DNA from: Mariprofundus sp. EBB-1 | GTDB taxonomy: Bacteria; Pseudomonadota; Zetaproteobacteria; Mariprofundales; Mariprofundaceae | Length of the DNA: 64,000 nt | Assembly: GCF_003665155.1 (NCBI RefSeq) | Contig: NZ_RCFQ01000014.1 | Coordinates: forward strand, 1 to 64,000 | Reading direction: 5' to 3' | Shown here: positions 17,040 to 26,414 of the stretch, piece by piece | Layout: every line of letters begins with the position of its first letter | Position numbering within the stretch: position 1 is the stretch's first letter | Made by a program: the position numbers and the translations under genes | Notes under the pieces: model-generated | Told to the model about the DNA's origin: nothing | The model's database searches: none | The model's input: only the letters and a program-made list of their open reading frames with translations

Positions 17040-19205
17040 CTAGTTATTACCTACTGATATGCCCGGCATGCCATGATGCATCACATCGTCGCGTGTCACG
17101 ACGAACTGACGCATCATATCGTGATCCTCATGTTCCAGCAGGTGACAGTGATAGACATAACGGCCACAGTAGCCGTCAAATGTGGCATCGACTTCTACGA
17201 TCTCACCGGGGTTCACCCGAACGGTATCCTTAAAACAGATTTCATTGTCTTCCATTCCATTACCTGCACTGCCAATGTTTACGGCATCGCCTGTACGCAT
17301 GTGATAACCAGTTTTAAGGTTTCCAGTCAGCGCGAGAATCAGATCGCCAATACCGGCTCCTGTATAATCAGACAACATAATGTCATCACCTGATGCCAAG
17401 CTGCTAATCAATTGATTCACGAGCGCTGTATCTTCACACCCCCATTCAGTGACAATCGCATCAATAACGTGTTGCGGGGCAATCGCGAGAATAGATTCAA
17501 TGGATTTTCTTGCCGCAGGTACAAACTGCACCAGATGCATATGCATCGGATGGGTGTCTGCTGTCAGATTGATAAAGCGCCAGCGTTCTGTTGAACCGTA
17601 TTTCACAATATAACTGACCGGGTCCTGAAATCGTTCGGCCACAGGATAATAAGAAATGCCATCTAGAATAACACTCTTGCCCGGCCTTAGTACCGGGGAA
17701 TCACTATTGAGTTCCGCTGCAGTCAACAGCTCCCACAATACAAGCACAGGCCCCATAGCCGTTGTTTTTTCTACAATAGCAACCGTTCTGACTTTATCTT
17801 TGACAGCATCAAATTGAGGTAGTTCATGCTCATAACTGGTTTTTGTAGCACTTGTCAGCAGAGCTAAATTAGTAAATCGGTCACACAACTGCATAAAATC
17901 ATAGGTGCTTGTCGTTGTGTTGGCGGCTACTCTGAACATCATGACCTCAGGGTATGGCGTTCTATCCGTGCATAATTCAGGCGTGCCCCCAGTGCCATAA
18001 TCGCCGTTGTTCAGGCGAGCAAAGACATCAATTGGAGTGCTGTTAGCGAAGGGAGCTTCGGCAGCATTCAGCACCACAATATCTTTGCCTGCGAGGGGGG
18101 CAAAATTGACCAGCAGATCGGCGCGCTCTGCCGGGGCAAGAATCAGATTCTCTGTTAATTGCACAGGTGCAGCGAACAGGCCTCCATCGCTACCTATCTG
18201 CTGTGTATCCACATTCACAGTTGAATAGGTATAGCCATTGATGGCATCACCTGTTCTTTCGGCAAACAGCAGGCTATAGGTTCTGGAGTTAGCTCCATTG
18301 AGAATGCGTAGTCTGTACCAGTCACCATCGACATCCGTCACTGGCCATATTTTGCCATTCACCAGTGTTAGTGGGCCGGCAAATTCAAGTGGTCCATCGC
18401 CCGATTCCACCTTGTGCAAGAGCTGAACATTTGAATTATTAAACAGTATGGATGAGTCGGCATCGATTTCATCCGGGGTTTTATGTGCGCCAGGGTTCGT
18501 TGTGCCGTCATTACTTATTGTCAGGTTACGATCCTGAATCACCAGAGCTAATCCCTTCGTTGGCAATGACAGCTTAGCCTCTTCATTATCGGTGATAATC
18601 CATGCACCGGCCATGCCTGCATAGGCGTGCAGGCGGGTGGTATGCATGGCGTGATCATGATACCAGAGCATTGTGGCGCGTTGTTTGTTTTCATAACGGC
18701 AGAGCTCACGCTGACCCGGCATGATCATACTCTCCGGCATACCATCCGAACCAGTGGCAACTTTACCGCCGTGTAGATGGGTCGAAAATCGTGCTTGGCA
18801 ATCGTGTCCCATAGTTGGTTCTGCATCCGCCTCAACGCCGATTCGGTTCTGTGGGATCGCTGCACCGATGTTTTCTGTGTAACTAGAAGCAATTGCCGGG
18901 AACAGCAGGTGATCTGCTTTTTGATTGATCGCTGGATCATCTCCTTTCAGAGCATTGATCCAGGTGATGTCGATGGTCTTATCTTTTGCAACAATGATGG
19001 AAGGTCCAAGATATTTTGCCTTGCCATTTCTGCGCTTGGCATATCCCCAAACAGGTATGTCGATACAGTTAATGCCATCGTCATAGATGGTCGCGATAGC
19101 ACTTTTAATATAGATCTTTTTGCGGCTTTTGGATCGTAGGTCCAGTACTTTCGGCTCTTTCAATGTAGTTTTAAATGGATGTATTACATCTGTGATTGCT
19201 GCCAT
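17040..19205 (-). CDS. Multicopper oxidase (CotA/phenoxazinone synthase type)
   Basis: All four copper-ligand motifs are present: HLHGG near residue 143, WYHDHAMHTTRLHAYAG near 185, HPMHMHLVQF near 553 and YHCHLLEHEDHDMM near 685, with Met as axial T1 ligand. The enzyme couples one-electron oxidation of a substrate to reduction of O2 to water. The family includes CotA laccase, bilirubin oxidase and phenoxazinone synthase, and some members oxidise Mn(II) or Fe(II). At 721 residues it is longer than CotA, with extra loops. I see no signal peptide at MAAITDVIHPF, so location is uncertain. GAGGGG precedes the ATG. The gene stands alone; a role in metal oxidation is only suggested by the probable lifestyle. 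Confidence 0.88.
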   Translation of the reverse strand: MAAITDVIHPFKTTLKEPKVLDLRSKSRKKIYIKSAIATIYDDGINCIDIPVWGYAKRRNGKAKYLGPSIIVAKDKTIDITWINALKGDDPAINQKADHLLFPAIASSYTENIGAAIPQNRIGVEADAEPTMGHDCQARFSTHLHGGKVATGSDGMPESMIMPGQRELCRYENKQRATMLWYHDHAMHTTRLHAYAGMAGAWIITDNEEAKLSLPTKGLALVIQDRNLTISNDGTTNPGAHKTPDEIDADSSILFNNSNVQLLHKVESGDGPLEFAGPLTLVNGKIWPVTDVDGDWYRLRILNGANSRTYSLLFAERTGDAINGYTYSTVNVDTQQIGSDGGLFAAPVQLTENLILAPAERADLLVNFAPLAGKDIVVLNAAEAPFANSTPIDVFARLNNGDYGTGGTPELCTDRTPYPEVMMFRVAANTTTSTYDFMQLCDRFTNLALLTSATKTSYEHELPQFDAVKDKVRTVAIVEKTTAMGPVLVLWELLTAAELNSDSPVLRPGKSVILDGISYYPVAERFQDPVSYIVKYGSTERWRFINLTADTHPMHMHLVQFVPAARKSIESILAIAPQHVIDAIVTEWGCEDTALVNQLISSLASGDDIMLSDYTGAGIGDLILALTGNLKTGYHMRTGDAVNIGSAGNGMEDNEICFKDTVRVNPGEIVEVDATFDGYCGRYVYHCHLLEHEDHDMMRQFVVTRDDVMHHGMPGISVGNN

Positions 19206-19622
19206 GAGCTAATCCCCCTCGGATAATGTTCATCAGCCAATCGTCCTGATTGCGGTCTAGTGGATTGTTCACACTATGAGTTTCTCCCTGAAAACCTCTC
19301 CTTGTTATATAGCAGAAATTCGGTAACTGTCAAAATATGGTATTGATGGTGCAGGGAGAATCTGCTTTTTAATGTTGAATTGAATGGGTGGCTAGTGTTG
19401 ATATATGATGCTTTCAGGAGCTAGTTGATTGATTGGAGAACTGATCGCGATAATCCGAGACTCCAGCGCCCAAAGCAGTAGCTGTGCTACGATGATTCGA
19501 TGCGCTATTCTGAGGCAGGGGACATGCTTTTTAGAATAGTTAATGTTTTGTAAATAGGATATTATAACCTAATATCTTTATTAATGTTAATAATATGATA
19601 CATTGTGTCGTATGGATGAAGT
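19206..19622. other. Intergenic region between divergent genes
   Basis: About 420 bases between the oxidase (leftwards) and hipB (rightwards) starts. Promoters for both must lie here. The last 60 bases are AT-rich, with ATTAATGTTAAT and ATAC/GTAT half-sites near the hipB start that could be an operator. No small gene or RNA is evident. Confidence 0.35.
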
Positions 19623-19922
19623 ATGTTTTCTGATGATATTATAGATGTCTGCAAACAGATAGGCATGAGCCTGCAATCGTTGAGAGTAAACAGACTTAAT
19701 GAGACGCAGGAAGTGATGGCTGATCGGGTTGGGGTTTCAAGAACAACGTATATCCGCATGGAGAAGGGAGATCCTTCGGTGAAGATTGGTTATTGGCTGG
19801 AGGCGGCGAAGATTACGCGTACGACTGAGCAATGGCATAAGCTGTTTTCAATTGAAAGTAGTCTGTTCGAGCAGTTTGATCAGCAAAAGAAATCCCGAAA
19901 AAGAGTACGTAGATCATCATGA
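19623..19922 (+). CDS. hipB: HipB-like XRE antitoxin
   Basis: A helix-turn-helix of the XRE/Cro type is clear (NETQEVMADRVGVSRTTYIR, then MEKGDPSVKIG). The C-terminal tail is basic (KKSRKRVRRSS). The stop overlaps the hipA start by four bases (ATGA), the usual layout of a hipBA module. HipB binds its operator as a dimer, neutralises HipA and represses the operon. The start ATG 19623 follows GGATGAAG. Family assignment rests on the HTH together with the neighbour. Confidence 0.8.
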   Translation: MFSDDIIDVCKQIGMSLQSLRVNRLNETQEVMADRVGVSRTTYIRMEKGDPSVKIGYWLEAAKITRTTEQWHKLFSIESSLFEQFDQQKKSRKRVRRSS

Positions 19923-21130
19923 AAAGCGTTTTTTACAAGGTTAACTTAACGCTGGATGATGGCTCCATCATGCATGTGGGTGATTTAGTACTTACTGGTG
20001 ATCGTTGCGCCTTTCGTTACAGTAATGAATTCAATGACTCATCCCATTTATTCCCTATTGATCCGATAAATCTAACGCCGGATAAGCACGCGTATGAGGT
20101 CAATAAAGTCCTGTTTGGTGTGTTTGAAGATTCACTGCCGGATGCTTGGGGACGCAGCTTGATGGCCAGGAGGTTTGCGCTGTCACATGCGGCTCAATCG
20201 CCACATCTGCTTCTACAATATCTCGACTATAAAGCCATTGGTGCATTGTCTTATGAGCTGGAAGGGCACATGACATACGCGGCAGAGGAAGAGTCAATCC
20301 ATTCCGTGGTTGAACTTGCACAAGCAGCCAGGGCGTTTGAAGAAGGGGATATGCAGGATGACGTCACACTTCAACGCTTGTTTAACGCTGCCGGCTCACC
20401 CGGTGGCGCACATCCTAAGGCTAGCGTGATAGGTGGTGATGGGCTGCTTAAGCTGGTCAAGTTTCCGAGCATTTCCGATCGCTATGATATTACAGGGCTG
20501 GAAGCTTCCTGTCTTACGCTGGCTGGTATGGCCGGTATGCGCGTGCCCGGTTTTTCTGTCATGGAAGAAGGGGGAATCAAAATGCTCTGCCTTGATCGTT
20601 TTGACCGGATAGGTGAAGGCTGTCGACACATGATCAGCATGCAGAGCCTGCTCAATGTTTCCGGCTTCTATCACTCAACGTATGTGCAGATGGCCGATGT
20701 TGTTCGTACGGTATCAAGCAATCCGTCGGGTGATCTTCAGGCGTTATTCAGGCAGATGATATTCAATGCAGTCATTGGAAATACAGATGATCACCTGAAA
20801 AACTTTTCGATGTACTATCGTGATGGTTACGCATTAACCCCTGCCTATGATCTGCTGCCTGATGTGAACCAGAATCATGCGCACACCCTTTCATTTGATC
20901 ATAGCGATGTTGGGCCAAGGCGCAGTGAAGCTACAGGTACGTTGGCTGCCCGATTCAAAATTAATACATCGATGGCAGCACAAATCGTTGATGAGGTTGT
21001 GGAGATCGTTGCCACCAACTGGCGTGCTATATGTATGCAGCATGATGTTCCGGTTGCGGAGATCAACCACTTCAATCTGTATATAGAGAGGCAGGTGAAT
21101 AAGCTCACTGCAGGTATGGGGGCAAGCTGA
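19919..21130 (+). CDS. hipA: HipA-like serine/threonine kinase toxin
   Basis: The product has the HipA layout: an N-terminal subdomain (VGDLVLTGDRCAFRY; FGVFEDSLPDAWGR), the SPGGAHPKA nucleotide loop near residue 160, the catalytic loop NTDDHLKNFSM near 286, and LTPAYDLLPD carrying the metal-binding Asp. HipA kinases phosphorylate a tRNA synthetase (GltX for E. coli HipA), causing growth arrest and persistence. At 403 residues it is about usual length and all catalytic residues I can check are present, so it should be active. It is translationally coupled to hipB. Confidence 0.88.
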   Translation: MKSVFYKVNLTLDDGSIMHVGDLVLTGDRCAFRYSNEFNDSSHLFPIDPINLTPDKHAYEVNKVLFGVFEDSLPDAWGRSLMARRFALSHAAQSPHLLLQYLDYKAIGALSYELEGHMTYAAEEESIHSVVELAQAARAFEEGDMQDDVTLQRLFNAAGSPGGAHPKASVIGGDGLLKLVKFPSISDRYDITGLEASCLTLAGMAGMRVPGFSVMEEGGIKMLCLDRFDRIGEGCRHMISMQSLLNVSGFYHSTYVQMADVVRTVSSNPSGDLQALFRQMIFNAVIGNTDDHLKNFSMYYRDGYALTPAYDLLPDVNQNHAHTLSFDHSDVGPRRSEATGTLAARFKINTSMAAQIVDEVVEIVATNWRAICMQHDVPVAEINHFNLYIERQVNKLTAGMGAS

Positions 21131-21170
21131 GAAGCCGGGTCTGAATGAGCCGAAAATGGAAAATCGGTCT

Positions 21171-21196
21171 AAAAATTGGGCTCAGGACTTGAGCCC
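21171..21196 (-). terminator. Rho-independent terminator (minus strand)
   Basis: GGGCTCA and TGAGCCC form a perfect seven-base-pair stem around GGACT at 21178-21196. Read on the minus strand, the stem is followed by AATTTTT. It fits the end of the small minus-strand gene at 21210 and lies just past the convergent hipA stop. Confidence 0.65.
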
Positions 21197-21209
21197 TGAT
21201 GTTGTTTCA

Positions 21210-21329
21210 CTAGCTGGCTTGCTGGCCTGAGAACTGATTCATGAAATGGCCGACGATGAGGGCTTCTAATCCCCACAAGATAAGCACTACGACAACAGCT
21301 CCGATAATAAACATGGTAGTTCGGCTCAT
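21210..21329 (-). CDS. Small single-pass membrane protein (39 aa)
   Basis: ATG on the minus strand (complement of 21327-21329) is preceded by GGAG at ideal spacing. The product begins MSRTTMFIIGAVVVVLILWG and ends in MNQFSGQQAS, giving one transmembrane helix and a short polar tail. A terminator follows, so it is a complete one-gene unit. I do not recognise it. Confidence 0.55.
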   Translation of the reverse strand: MSRTTMFIIGAVVVVLILWGLEALIVGHFMNQFSGQQAS

Positions 21330-21409
21330 GTGATCTCCATAATCCTGATTGGCAGGAACGTTTTTATCCATCTGTGTTTGGTCTATACTCTATGAACAGG
21401 GGAGCTATG

Positions 21410-22381
21410 ATGGCAAATATCAATATCGCATGGTGGAATCTGGAAAATCTGTTTGATGCGGAGCATGCATCGCGTGATCCGCGACTGAAATCAAAATTAA
21501 AATCAGAACTCAAAGGCTGGAGTGCAGAGGTGCGTGATAGAAAGATCGCGCAGCTGGCCGGTGTGATTGAGCAGATGTTCGATGGGCAGGGCCCTGATCT
21601 GCTTGGTGTCTGCGAAGTGGAGAACGAAACGGTGTTGAAGCGTCTGGCCGATGTCATCGATATACCCGGTCGTGGCTATGAAGTGATCGGGCATGCATCC
21701 CATGATGCCAGAGGCATCGACACCTCTTTTATTGTTGATACAAATAGATTGTCTGTACTAAGTCGTGATCATCAGGTGGTGATTAAACGTTCAGCTACAC
21801 GGGATCTGTTCTGGGCACATTTAAAGGTGTTGACCACCAATGCTGAGTTTGTAGCCGTGGCCAACCACTGGCCATCACGCAGCGGCGGTCAGTACGCCTC
21901 TGAACCATTCCGTATGCTGGCGGGTGAAACACATGCCTATATTGTGTCCAATATGCTGGATGCAGAGCAGGGTGGCGATAAGAATTTGCCGATTATCTCC
22001 ATGGGCGATTTCAATGATGAACCGTTTAATCGTTCTATGCAGGAGTATCTGTTGGGTACGCGTGACCCTGGGCAGGTGCGCTATTCCAGATCAGGTCATA
22101 TGCTCAATCTGATGTGGCCGTTGATGCAGGGGCATGATCCCGGCACCTATCTCTATTCCAGTACCTGGCATATGCTCGATCAGTTTCTGGTCAGCTATGG
22201 CATGCTGCGCAGGGACAGTGAGGTGCGGGTCGATAGCGATAGTGTGGCGATTTATAAACCGGATATGATGAGAGGCAAGAGTGGCCGAGCGCGTCGCTTC
22301 AATCGCCCATCTGAAAAAGGTGGCGCCGATGTCAATGGTTATTCAGATCATTATCCTATTACGGTGGAGCTGATGGTTTAA
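21410..22381 (+). CDS. Endonuclease/exonuclease/phosphatase family protein
   Basis: EEP-fold motifs are in order: WWNLENLFD near the start, GVCEVEN (metal-binding Glu), ANHWPSR, ISMGDFNDEP (the DFN motif), and SDHYPITV at the end (catalytic His). The family includes DNases, phosphodiesterases and inositol phosphatases, so the substrate is not determined. The start is ATG 21410 with GGAG five bases upstream; ATG 21407 is the alternative. No signal peptide is seen, so a cytoplasmic location is expected. It stands alone. Confidence 0.85.
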   Translation: MANINIAWWNLENLFDAEHASRDPRLKSKLKSELKGWSAEVRDRKIAQLAGVIEQMFDGQGPDLLGVCEVENETVLKRLADVIDIPGRGYEVIGHASHDARGIDTSFIVDTNRLSVLSRDHQVVIKRSATRDLFWAHLKVLTTNAEFVAVANHWPSRSGGQYASEPFRMLAGETHAYIVSNMLDAEQGGDKNLPIISMGDFNDEPFNRSMQEYLLGTRDPGQVRYSRSGHMLNLMWPLMQGHDPGTYLYSSTWHMLDQFLVSYGMLRRDSEVRVDSDSVAIYKPDMMRGKSGRARRFNRPSEKGGADVNGYSDHYPITVELMV

Positions 22382-22432
22382 ACCGATTTAATGCAGTTCA
22401 GTTCAACGAAGACAGGTTCAATGCGGGCTTGA

Positions 22433-23602
22433 TTATGGGCATGAATACGCATCATCAATATCAATCATGATGGCTGAGAGTTCTTGTTGAAATGACAGGG
22501 TTTGAGCGATCATCATAAGGTTGAAACGATCATATTTGAGTGAATAGGTGGCGACCGTAAATTTTAATGGTTTGTCCTTCGTGTAAGCCTTGCGTTTGTC
22601 TGAAATCTCCTGAAAGAGTTTACCGAACTTTGGAATGCCCTGAACTGAAAACCAGATTGAATCCAGCCATACTGTTTGTTCTGCAAATTGTTGTAGATCT
22701 TCGGTGAACAGTGGTACCGAGCCCTTTGCTTGTGCGAGCCCCCATTCGATTGGACGCAACGGGTGCATGCCTGCGATCAGTGCATAACCTATACTGTCCT
22801 GGATACCTGTATTCAGATGATGGTGTAGAGCCTCCAGGGCTGAGGCAGAGAAGGAGGTGAAAGAGAGCCAATGATCTGATAAGTCCAACTCATTTTTAGC
22901 AACCATGTTGTTAAGCAAAGCAGCAACACGTTCACCCAAATTTGTGCACTTTCCGCCCATGCTTTGATTTGGTGCATTACATCCTCTTGTCGATTTAAGC
23001 TCCACATAGAGATGTTTGTTGTTTTTGATATACCCGGCTTTAGAGAAATGTATAAGTACGTTTTTCAGACTATTTTCGTTTAAATACGCTTTTTTGTTTT
23101 CAGCAAGTATTTGCCACTCTTTTGTGTTGTGATTGTTGTGCATCACGAAGATGCAATCATTACCCTTTTCACACAAGGCTTTATCCAAGTCGGCGGCATG
23201 AACATCAATTTCAATCGCGTCGATCTTTTTAGCGGGCTCAAATGTCTGATCCATAAGCGCGGTGACATCTTTTGCCGTCGCTGTGCAGCGGCTACTCCAG
23301 TTATTACCATGGATGTCATCTTTTGAACTATTCAGCCCCATGGGATAATAGCGGTAGGAGCCGGCTTGATGTCCAATGATTTCCAGTTTTGTCTTGCGCG
23401 GTGTTCCAAACGTTTCACATGTCTGTAGCAATGGTGTTAGGGCTGCAGGTAGTTGATCACGTTGAAGGCGATTGGGACTAACCATGCAATCTTTTATAGA
23501 ATATCCGGGAGCTTTGTTTGCATTGCACTCATATAACTGGTTGGCTATAGCACATGCAGAGAGAAGTGGCGTTAGCAGCAATAATAGAATCGAATACTTC
23601 AT
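22433..23602 (-). CDS. Lipoprotein resembling glycerophosphodiester phosphodiesterase
   Basis: The signal peptide ends in the lipobox LLSAC. The mature sequence has a TIM-barrel pattern like GDPD/PI-PLC enzymes: IDAIEIDVHAAD (metal-binding Glu/Asp), CIFVMHNN (His), and HLYVELKS, comparable to the GDPD ExK strand. GDPD enzymes split glycerophosphodiesters into alcohol and glycerol-3-phosphate. Paired cysteines (CNANKAPGYSIKDC, CNAPNQ) suggest disulfides outside the cytoplasm. Ala follows Cys, which favours the outer membrane. The similarity is moderate, so the enzyme class is a best guess. GAGGGAG precedes the ATG. Confidence 0.6.
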   Translation of the reverse strand: MKYSILLLLLTPLLSACAIANQLYECNANKAPGYSIKDCMVSPNRLQRDQLPAALTPLLQTCETFGTPRKTKLEIIGHQAGSYRYYPMGLNSSKDDIHGNNWSSRCTATAKDVTALMDQTFEPAKKIDAIEIDVHAADLDKALCEKGNDCIFVMHNNHNTKEWQILAENKKAYLNENSLKNVLIHFSKAGYIKNNKHLYVELKSTRGCNAPNQSMGGKCTNLGERVAALLNNMVAKNELDLSDHWLSFTSFSASALEALHHHLNTGIQDSIGYALIAGMHPLRPIEWGLAQAKGSVPLFTEDLQQFAEQTVWLDSIWFSVQGIPKFGKLFQEISDKRKAYTKDKPLKFTVATYSLKYDRFNLMMIAQTLSFQQELSAIMIDIDDAYSCP

Positions 23603-23687
23603 AATTCTCCCTCTCTAATGAAATGTCGCATAAATCTGCAGCTCCCTAAGCAGAAATCATCGTTCGATAGAATGATCAATCTCCCGA

Positions 23688-24314
23688 TTAAAGGCTATCA
23701 CCTGATAAATTCCGTTGCCAAACGAGTATGCGATTGTTGTTGGGCATGGGGATATCCTCAACAAAGTTGATGCCAGCGTCTGAGGCCAGTTGCTTAAGCC
23801 AGCAGATATCGCGAATGCCACGGGCAGGATCAGTGGCGCGCAGTCTGGCATCAAAGGCGATGTTGCCCTCACTATTATGCTGACCGTTGTCTTTAAATGG
23901 GCCATAGATGAACATCGAAGCACCTGGTCGCATTACGCTTGGAGCATTTGCGAACAGGGCAGCCACTGCCATTTTGCTCATGATGTGCAGGGTGTTGGCG
24001 CTATAAATCAGATCAAATTGCTGCGATGGCCAGTCGTGCCTGTTACAGACATCGAGCGCCAGCGGTTGTTTCAGGTTGGTAAGTGCTGCTTCATTGATTC
24101 TGCTGGAAATACCAGAATGCGTATCGGGTAGATCACTGGGCTGCCAGTTGATGGCTGGCAGCGCCCTGGCAAACATTACAGCGTGCTGGCCACTGCCACT
24201 ACCGATTTCCAGTACTGTGGCGGGGACGGGCAGACGCTCTTTAAGTGCCGCAAAAATATGCGGGCCGTTACGCTGGCAGGATGCGACAAAGGGTTGATGC
24301 AATACTTTATTCAT
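23688..24314 (-). CDS. DUF938 SAM-dependent methyltransferase
   Basis: VLEIGSGSGQHAVMFARALP is the glycine-rich SAM-binding motif I in the form typical of DUF938 proteins, and FDLIYSANTLHIMS is the post-II strand. YGPFKDNGQHNSEGN and FDARLRATDPARGIRD are further signatures of this family. At 208 residues it is full length. The substrate is not established for the family. Read leftwards; the ribosome-binding site is weak. Confidence 0.85.
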   Translation of the reverse strand: MNKVLHQPFVASCQRNGPHIFAALKERLPVPATVLEIGSGSGQHAVMFARALPAINWQPSDLPDTHSGISSRINEAALTNLKQPLALDVCNRHDWPSQQFDLIYSANTLHIMSKMAVAALFANAPSVMRPGASMFIYGPFKDNGQHNSEGNIAFDARLRATDPARGIRDICWLKQLASDAGINFVEDIPMPNNNRILVWQRNLSGDSL

Positions 24315-24548
24315 ATATTCGAATCTGTTTCCTGCTTGTGAAGCTGGTGTTGAGGTCGAGAAGCATGCTTCAATGCAACCCTTTTTGCTAATCTCCGTAA
24401 AGTCCGAATGTTTTACGCCTGTGGTTTTACGTCCTGATACTTATTGGCGTATATGTTGCTATAATAGATATTCCATAGTTATCTGAGATCGGGCATGCAA
24501 AGTAGATAAACGCAGGCAGAGAGAAATGTGGTGCATGGGAGAGGTATA

Positions 24549-26195
24549 ATGATGGTAAACAGAGATGACCGTGCTCCAACAACTGCTTTGATGGTGACTG
24601 ATATGCAGTCCCGCGTTATTCGTGTGAATGCGGCATTTTGTGCGCTGACCGGATATGCATCTGACAAGATCAAGGGGTGTTCGTCATCTGCGCTGTATGT
24701 CTTGCCGGAACAGGTGTGTGATTTTGCCAGCATCGAAGCTGAAGCCTTGAAAAATGAGGGCATCTGGACGGGCGACGTCAATATCAGAAAAGAGAATGGT
24801 GAGATAATGAAGGGGGTTCAGACTACTGTTTCCACCAATGATAAAGATGAAGGGTTTTCGCATTATATTCATATCATCGAAACACTCGATACATATCACC
24901 AGGGGGGTTATGATCAGAATACGCAGCTGCCCAACCGTAATATGTTTAAAGAGATGCTATCGCAGGAACAGGCCAACGCTAAACGTAAAAAGTTTCAGTT
25001 GGGTGTACTGTTTGTAGATATAGATAATTTTAAGGTGATCAATGATTCTCTGGGTTTTGCCAGAGGTGATCTGTTACTCGGAGAGATTGCCAACCGTTTG
25101 AAATCCCAGTTGCGTGGCAACGATCTGATCGCTTGTCTGGGGGGCAACCAGTTTGCAGTTCTACTGCCTGATCTTGTGCATCCTGAAGATGCTAATATTG
25201 TTACCATGAAGTTGATGCATGCACTGGAAGAAGGCATTGACGTTGCAGGCAATGACGTTGTTGTCACCATCAGTACCGGTATTGTGATTTTCCCCGGCGA
25301 TGGAGAAGACAGTGAAACACTGCTCAAACATGCTGAACGTTCGATGTACAAAGCCAAGGAAGAGGGTGGCAACAACTACCAGTTTTATAAAGCATCGATC
25401 CAGCATTCCGCCTCAAATCGGTTAAGTCTTGAAAGTGAAATGAGAAAAGCTATCGAGCGTGAAGAGTTTGTACTGCATTATCAGCCCCAGATTAATACGA
25501 ATAATGGTCGTGTTGTAGGTATGGAAGCATTGATCCGCTGGCAACACCCTGTGCGTGGTATGGTGGCGCCGTACCATTTTATATCGGTTGCAGAAGAGAC
25601 CGGCATGATTGTGCCGATTGGTGATTGGGTCTTGCTTGAAGCATGTCGCCAGAACAGAGCATGGCATGATGGCGGCCTGAAGAATTTGAAGGTGGCGGTG
25701 AATCTGTCGGCGCGTCAGTTCTCTGACAGGCACTTGCTGGAAAAAGTGGAAAATGCCCTGCAGGTCTCAGGTCTTGATGTGGAATTGCTGGAACTGGAGA
25801 TTACCGAATCTGTTATCATGAAGGATATTGAAGGTACGATTGCACTACTGGAAAAACTGGCTGCGATGGGGTTAACCCTCGCTATTGACGATTTTGGTAC
25901 CGGATATTCATCATTGAGTTATCTCAAACGCTTCCCCATCAATAAGCTGAAGATAGATAAATCCTTCATCGATGATGTGATGACCAATGAAGATGACGCC
26001 ACCATTGCCGAGGCTATTATCGGGCTCTCGCATAATCTAAAATTGGATGTGATCTGCGAAGGTGTTGAAGATGAAGACCAATTCAATTGGTTGCAAGCGC
26101 GTTCATGCAATGAAATTCAGGGTTATTATTTCAGCAAGCCGCTACCAGCGGATGCGTTTGAAGCCTTTGTGAGAGAAAGAAACGCGCTGTTTTGA
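24549..26195 (+). CDS. PAS-GGDEF-EAL protein, probable c-di-GMP phosphodiesterase
   Basis: A PAS domain (residues about 10-120), a GGDEF-like domain (125-285) and an EAL domain (300-545) are present. The GGDEF signature reads LGGNQF, so the catalytic site is degenerate and diguanylate cyclase activity is unlikely. The EAL part keeps MEALIRW, DDFGTGYSSL and KIDKSFI, so c-di-GMP hydrolysis is likely. No membrane segment is seen, so it is cytoplasmic, with PAS sensing a small ligand or redox state. The start is ATG 24549, after GAGAGG. It could lower c-di-GMP and thereby oppose the exopolysaccharide synthase at 51613; this link is inferred. Confidence 0.88.
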   Translation: MMVNRDDRAPTTALMVTDMQSRVIRVNAAFCALTGYASDKIKGCSSSALYVLPEQVCDFASIEAEALKNEGIWTGDVNIRKENGEIMKGVQTTVSTNDKDEGFSHYIHIIETLDTYHQGGYDQNTQLPNRNMFKEMLSQEQANAKRKKFQLGVLFVDIDNFKVINDSLGFARGDLLLGEIANRLKSQLRGNDLIACLGGNQFAVLLPDLVHPEDANIVTMKLMHALEEGIDVAGNDVVVTISTGIVIFPGDGEDSETLLKHAERSMYKAKEEGGNNYQFYKASIQHSASNRLSLESEMRKAIEREEFVLHYQPQINTNNGRVVGMEALIRWQHPVRGMVAPYHFISVAEETGMIVPIGDWVLLEACRQNRAWHDGGLKNLKVAVNLSARQFSDRHLLEKVENALQVSGLDVELLELEITESVIMKDIEGTIALLEKLAAMGLTLAIDDFGTGYSSLSYLKRFPINKLKIDKSFIDDVMTNEDDATIAEAIIGLSHNLKLDVICEGVEDEDQFNWLQARSCNEIQGYYFSKPLPADAFEAFVRERNALF

Positions 26196-26414
26196 TTGAG
26201 CAAGGCAGAGTGCTTTTTCTTTTTGGTTGGTCTGGATAAACGATGCCATTGTGTAGTAGCCGCTAAATAGTATTCATATTCGGTCGTTGCATATTAGGCT
26301 AATATCACGCTATCCGGGGGAATGCAGAAAATGAGTATCTCCATGGATAGCTCTTCGATTGAGGTGATGAGATGGTAATCGTACATTTAAATGTTGAAGA
26401 CAGGCTGTTGATGC

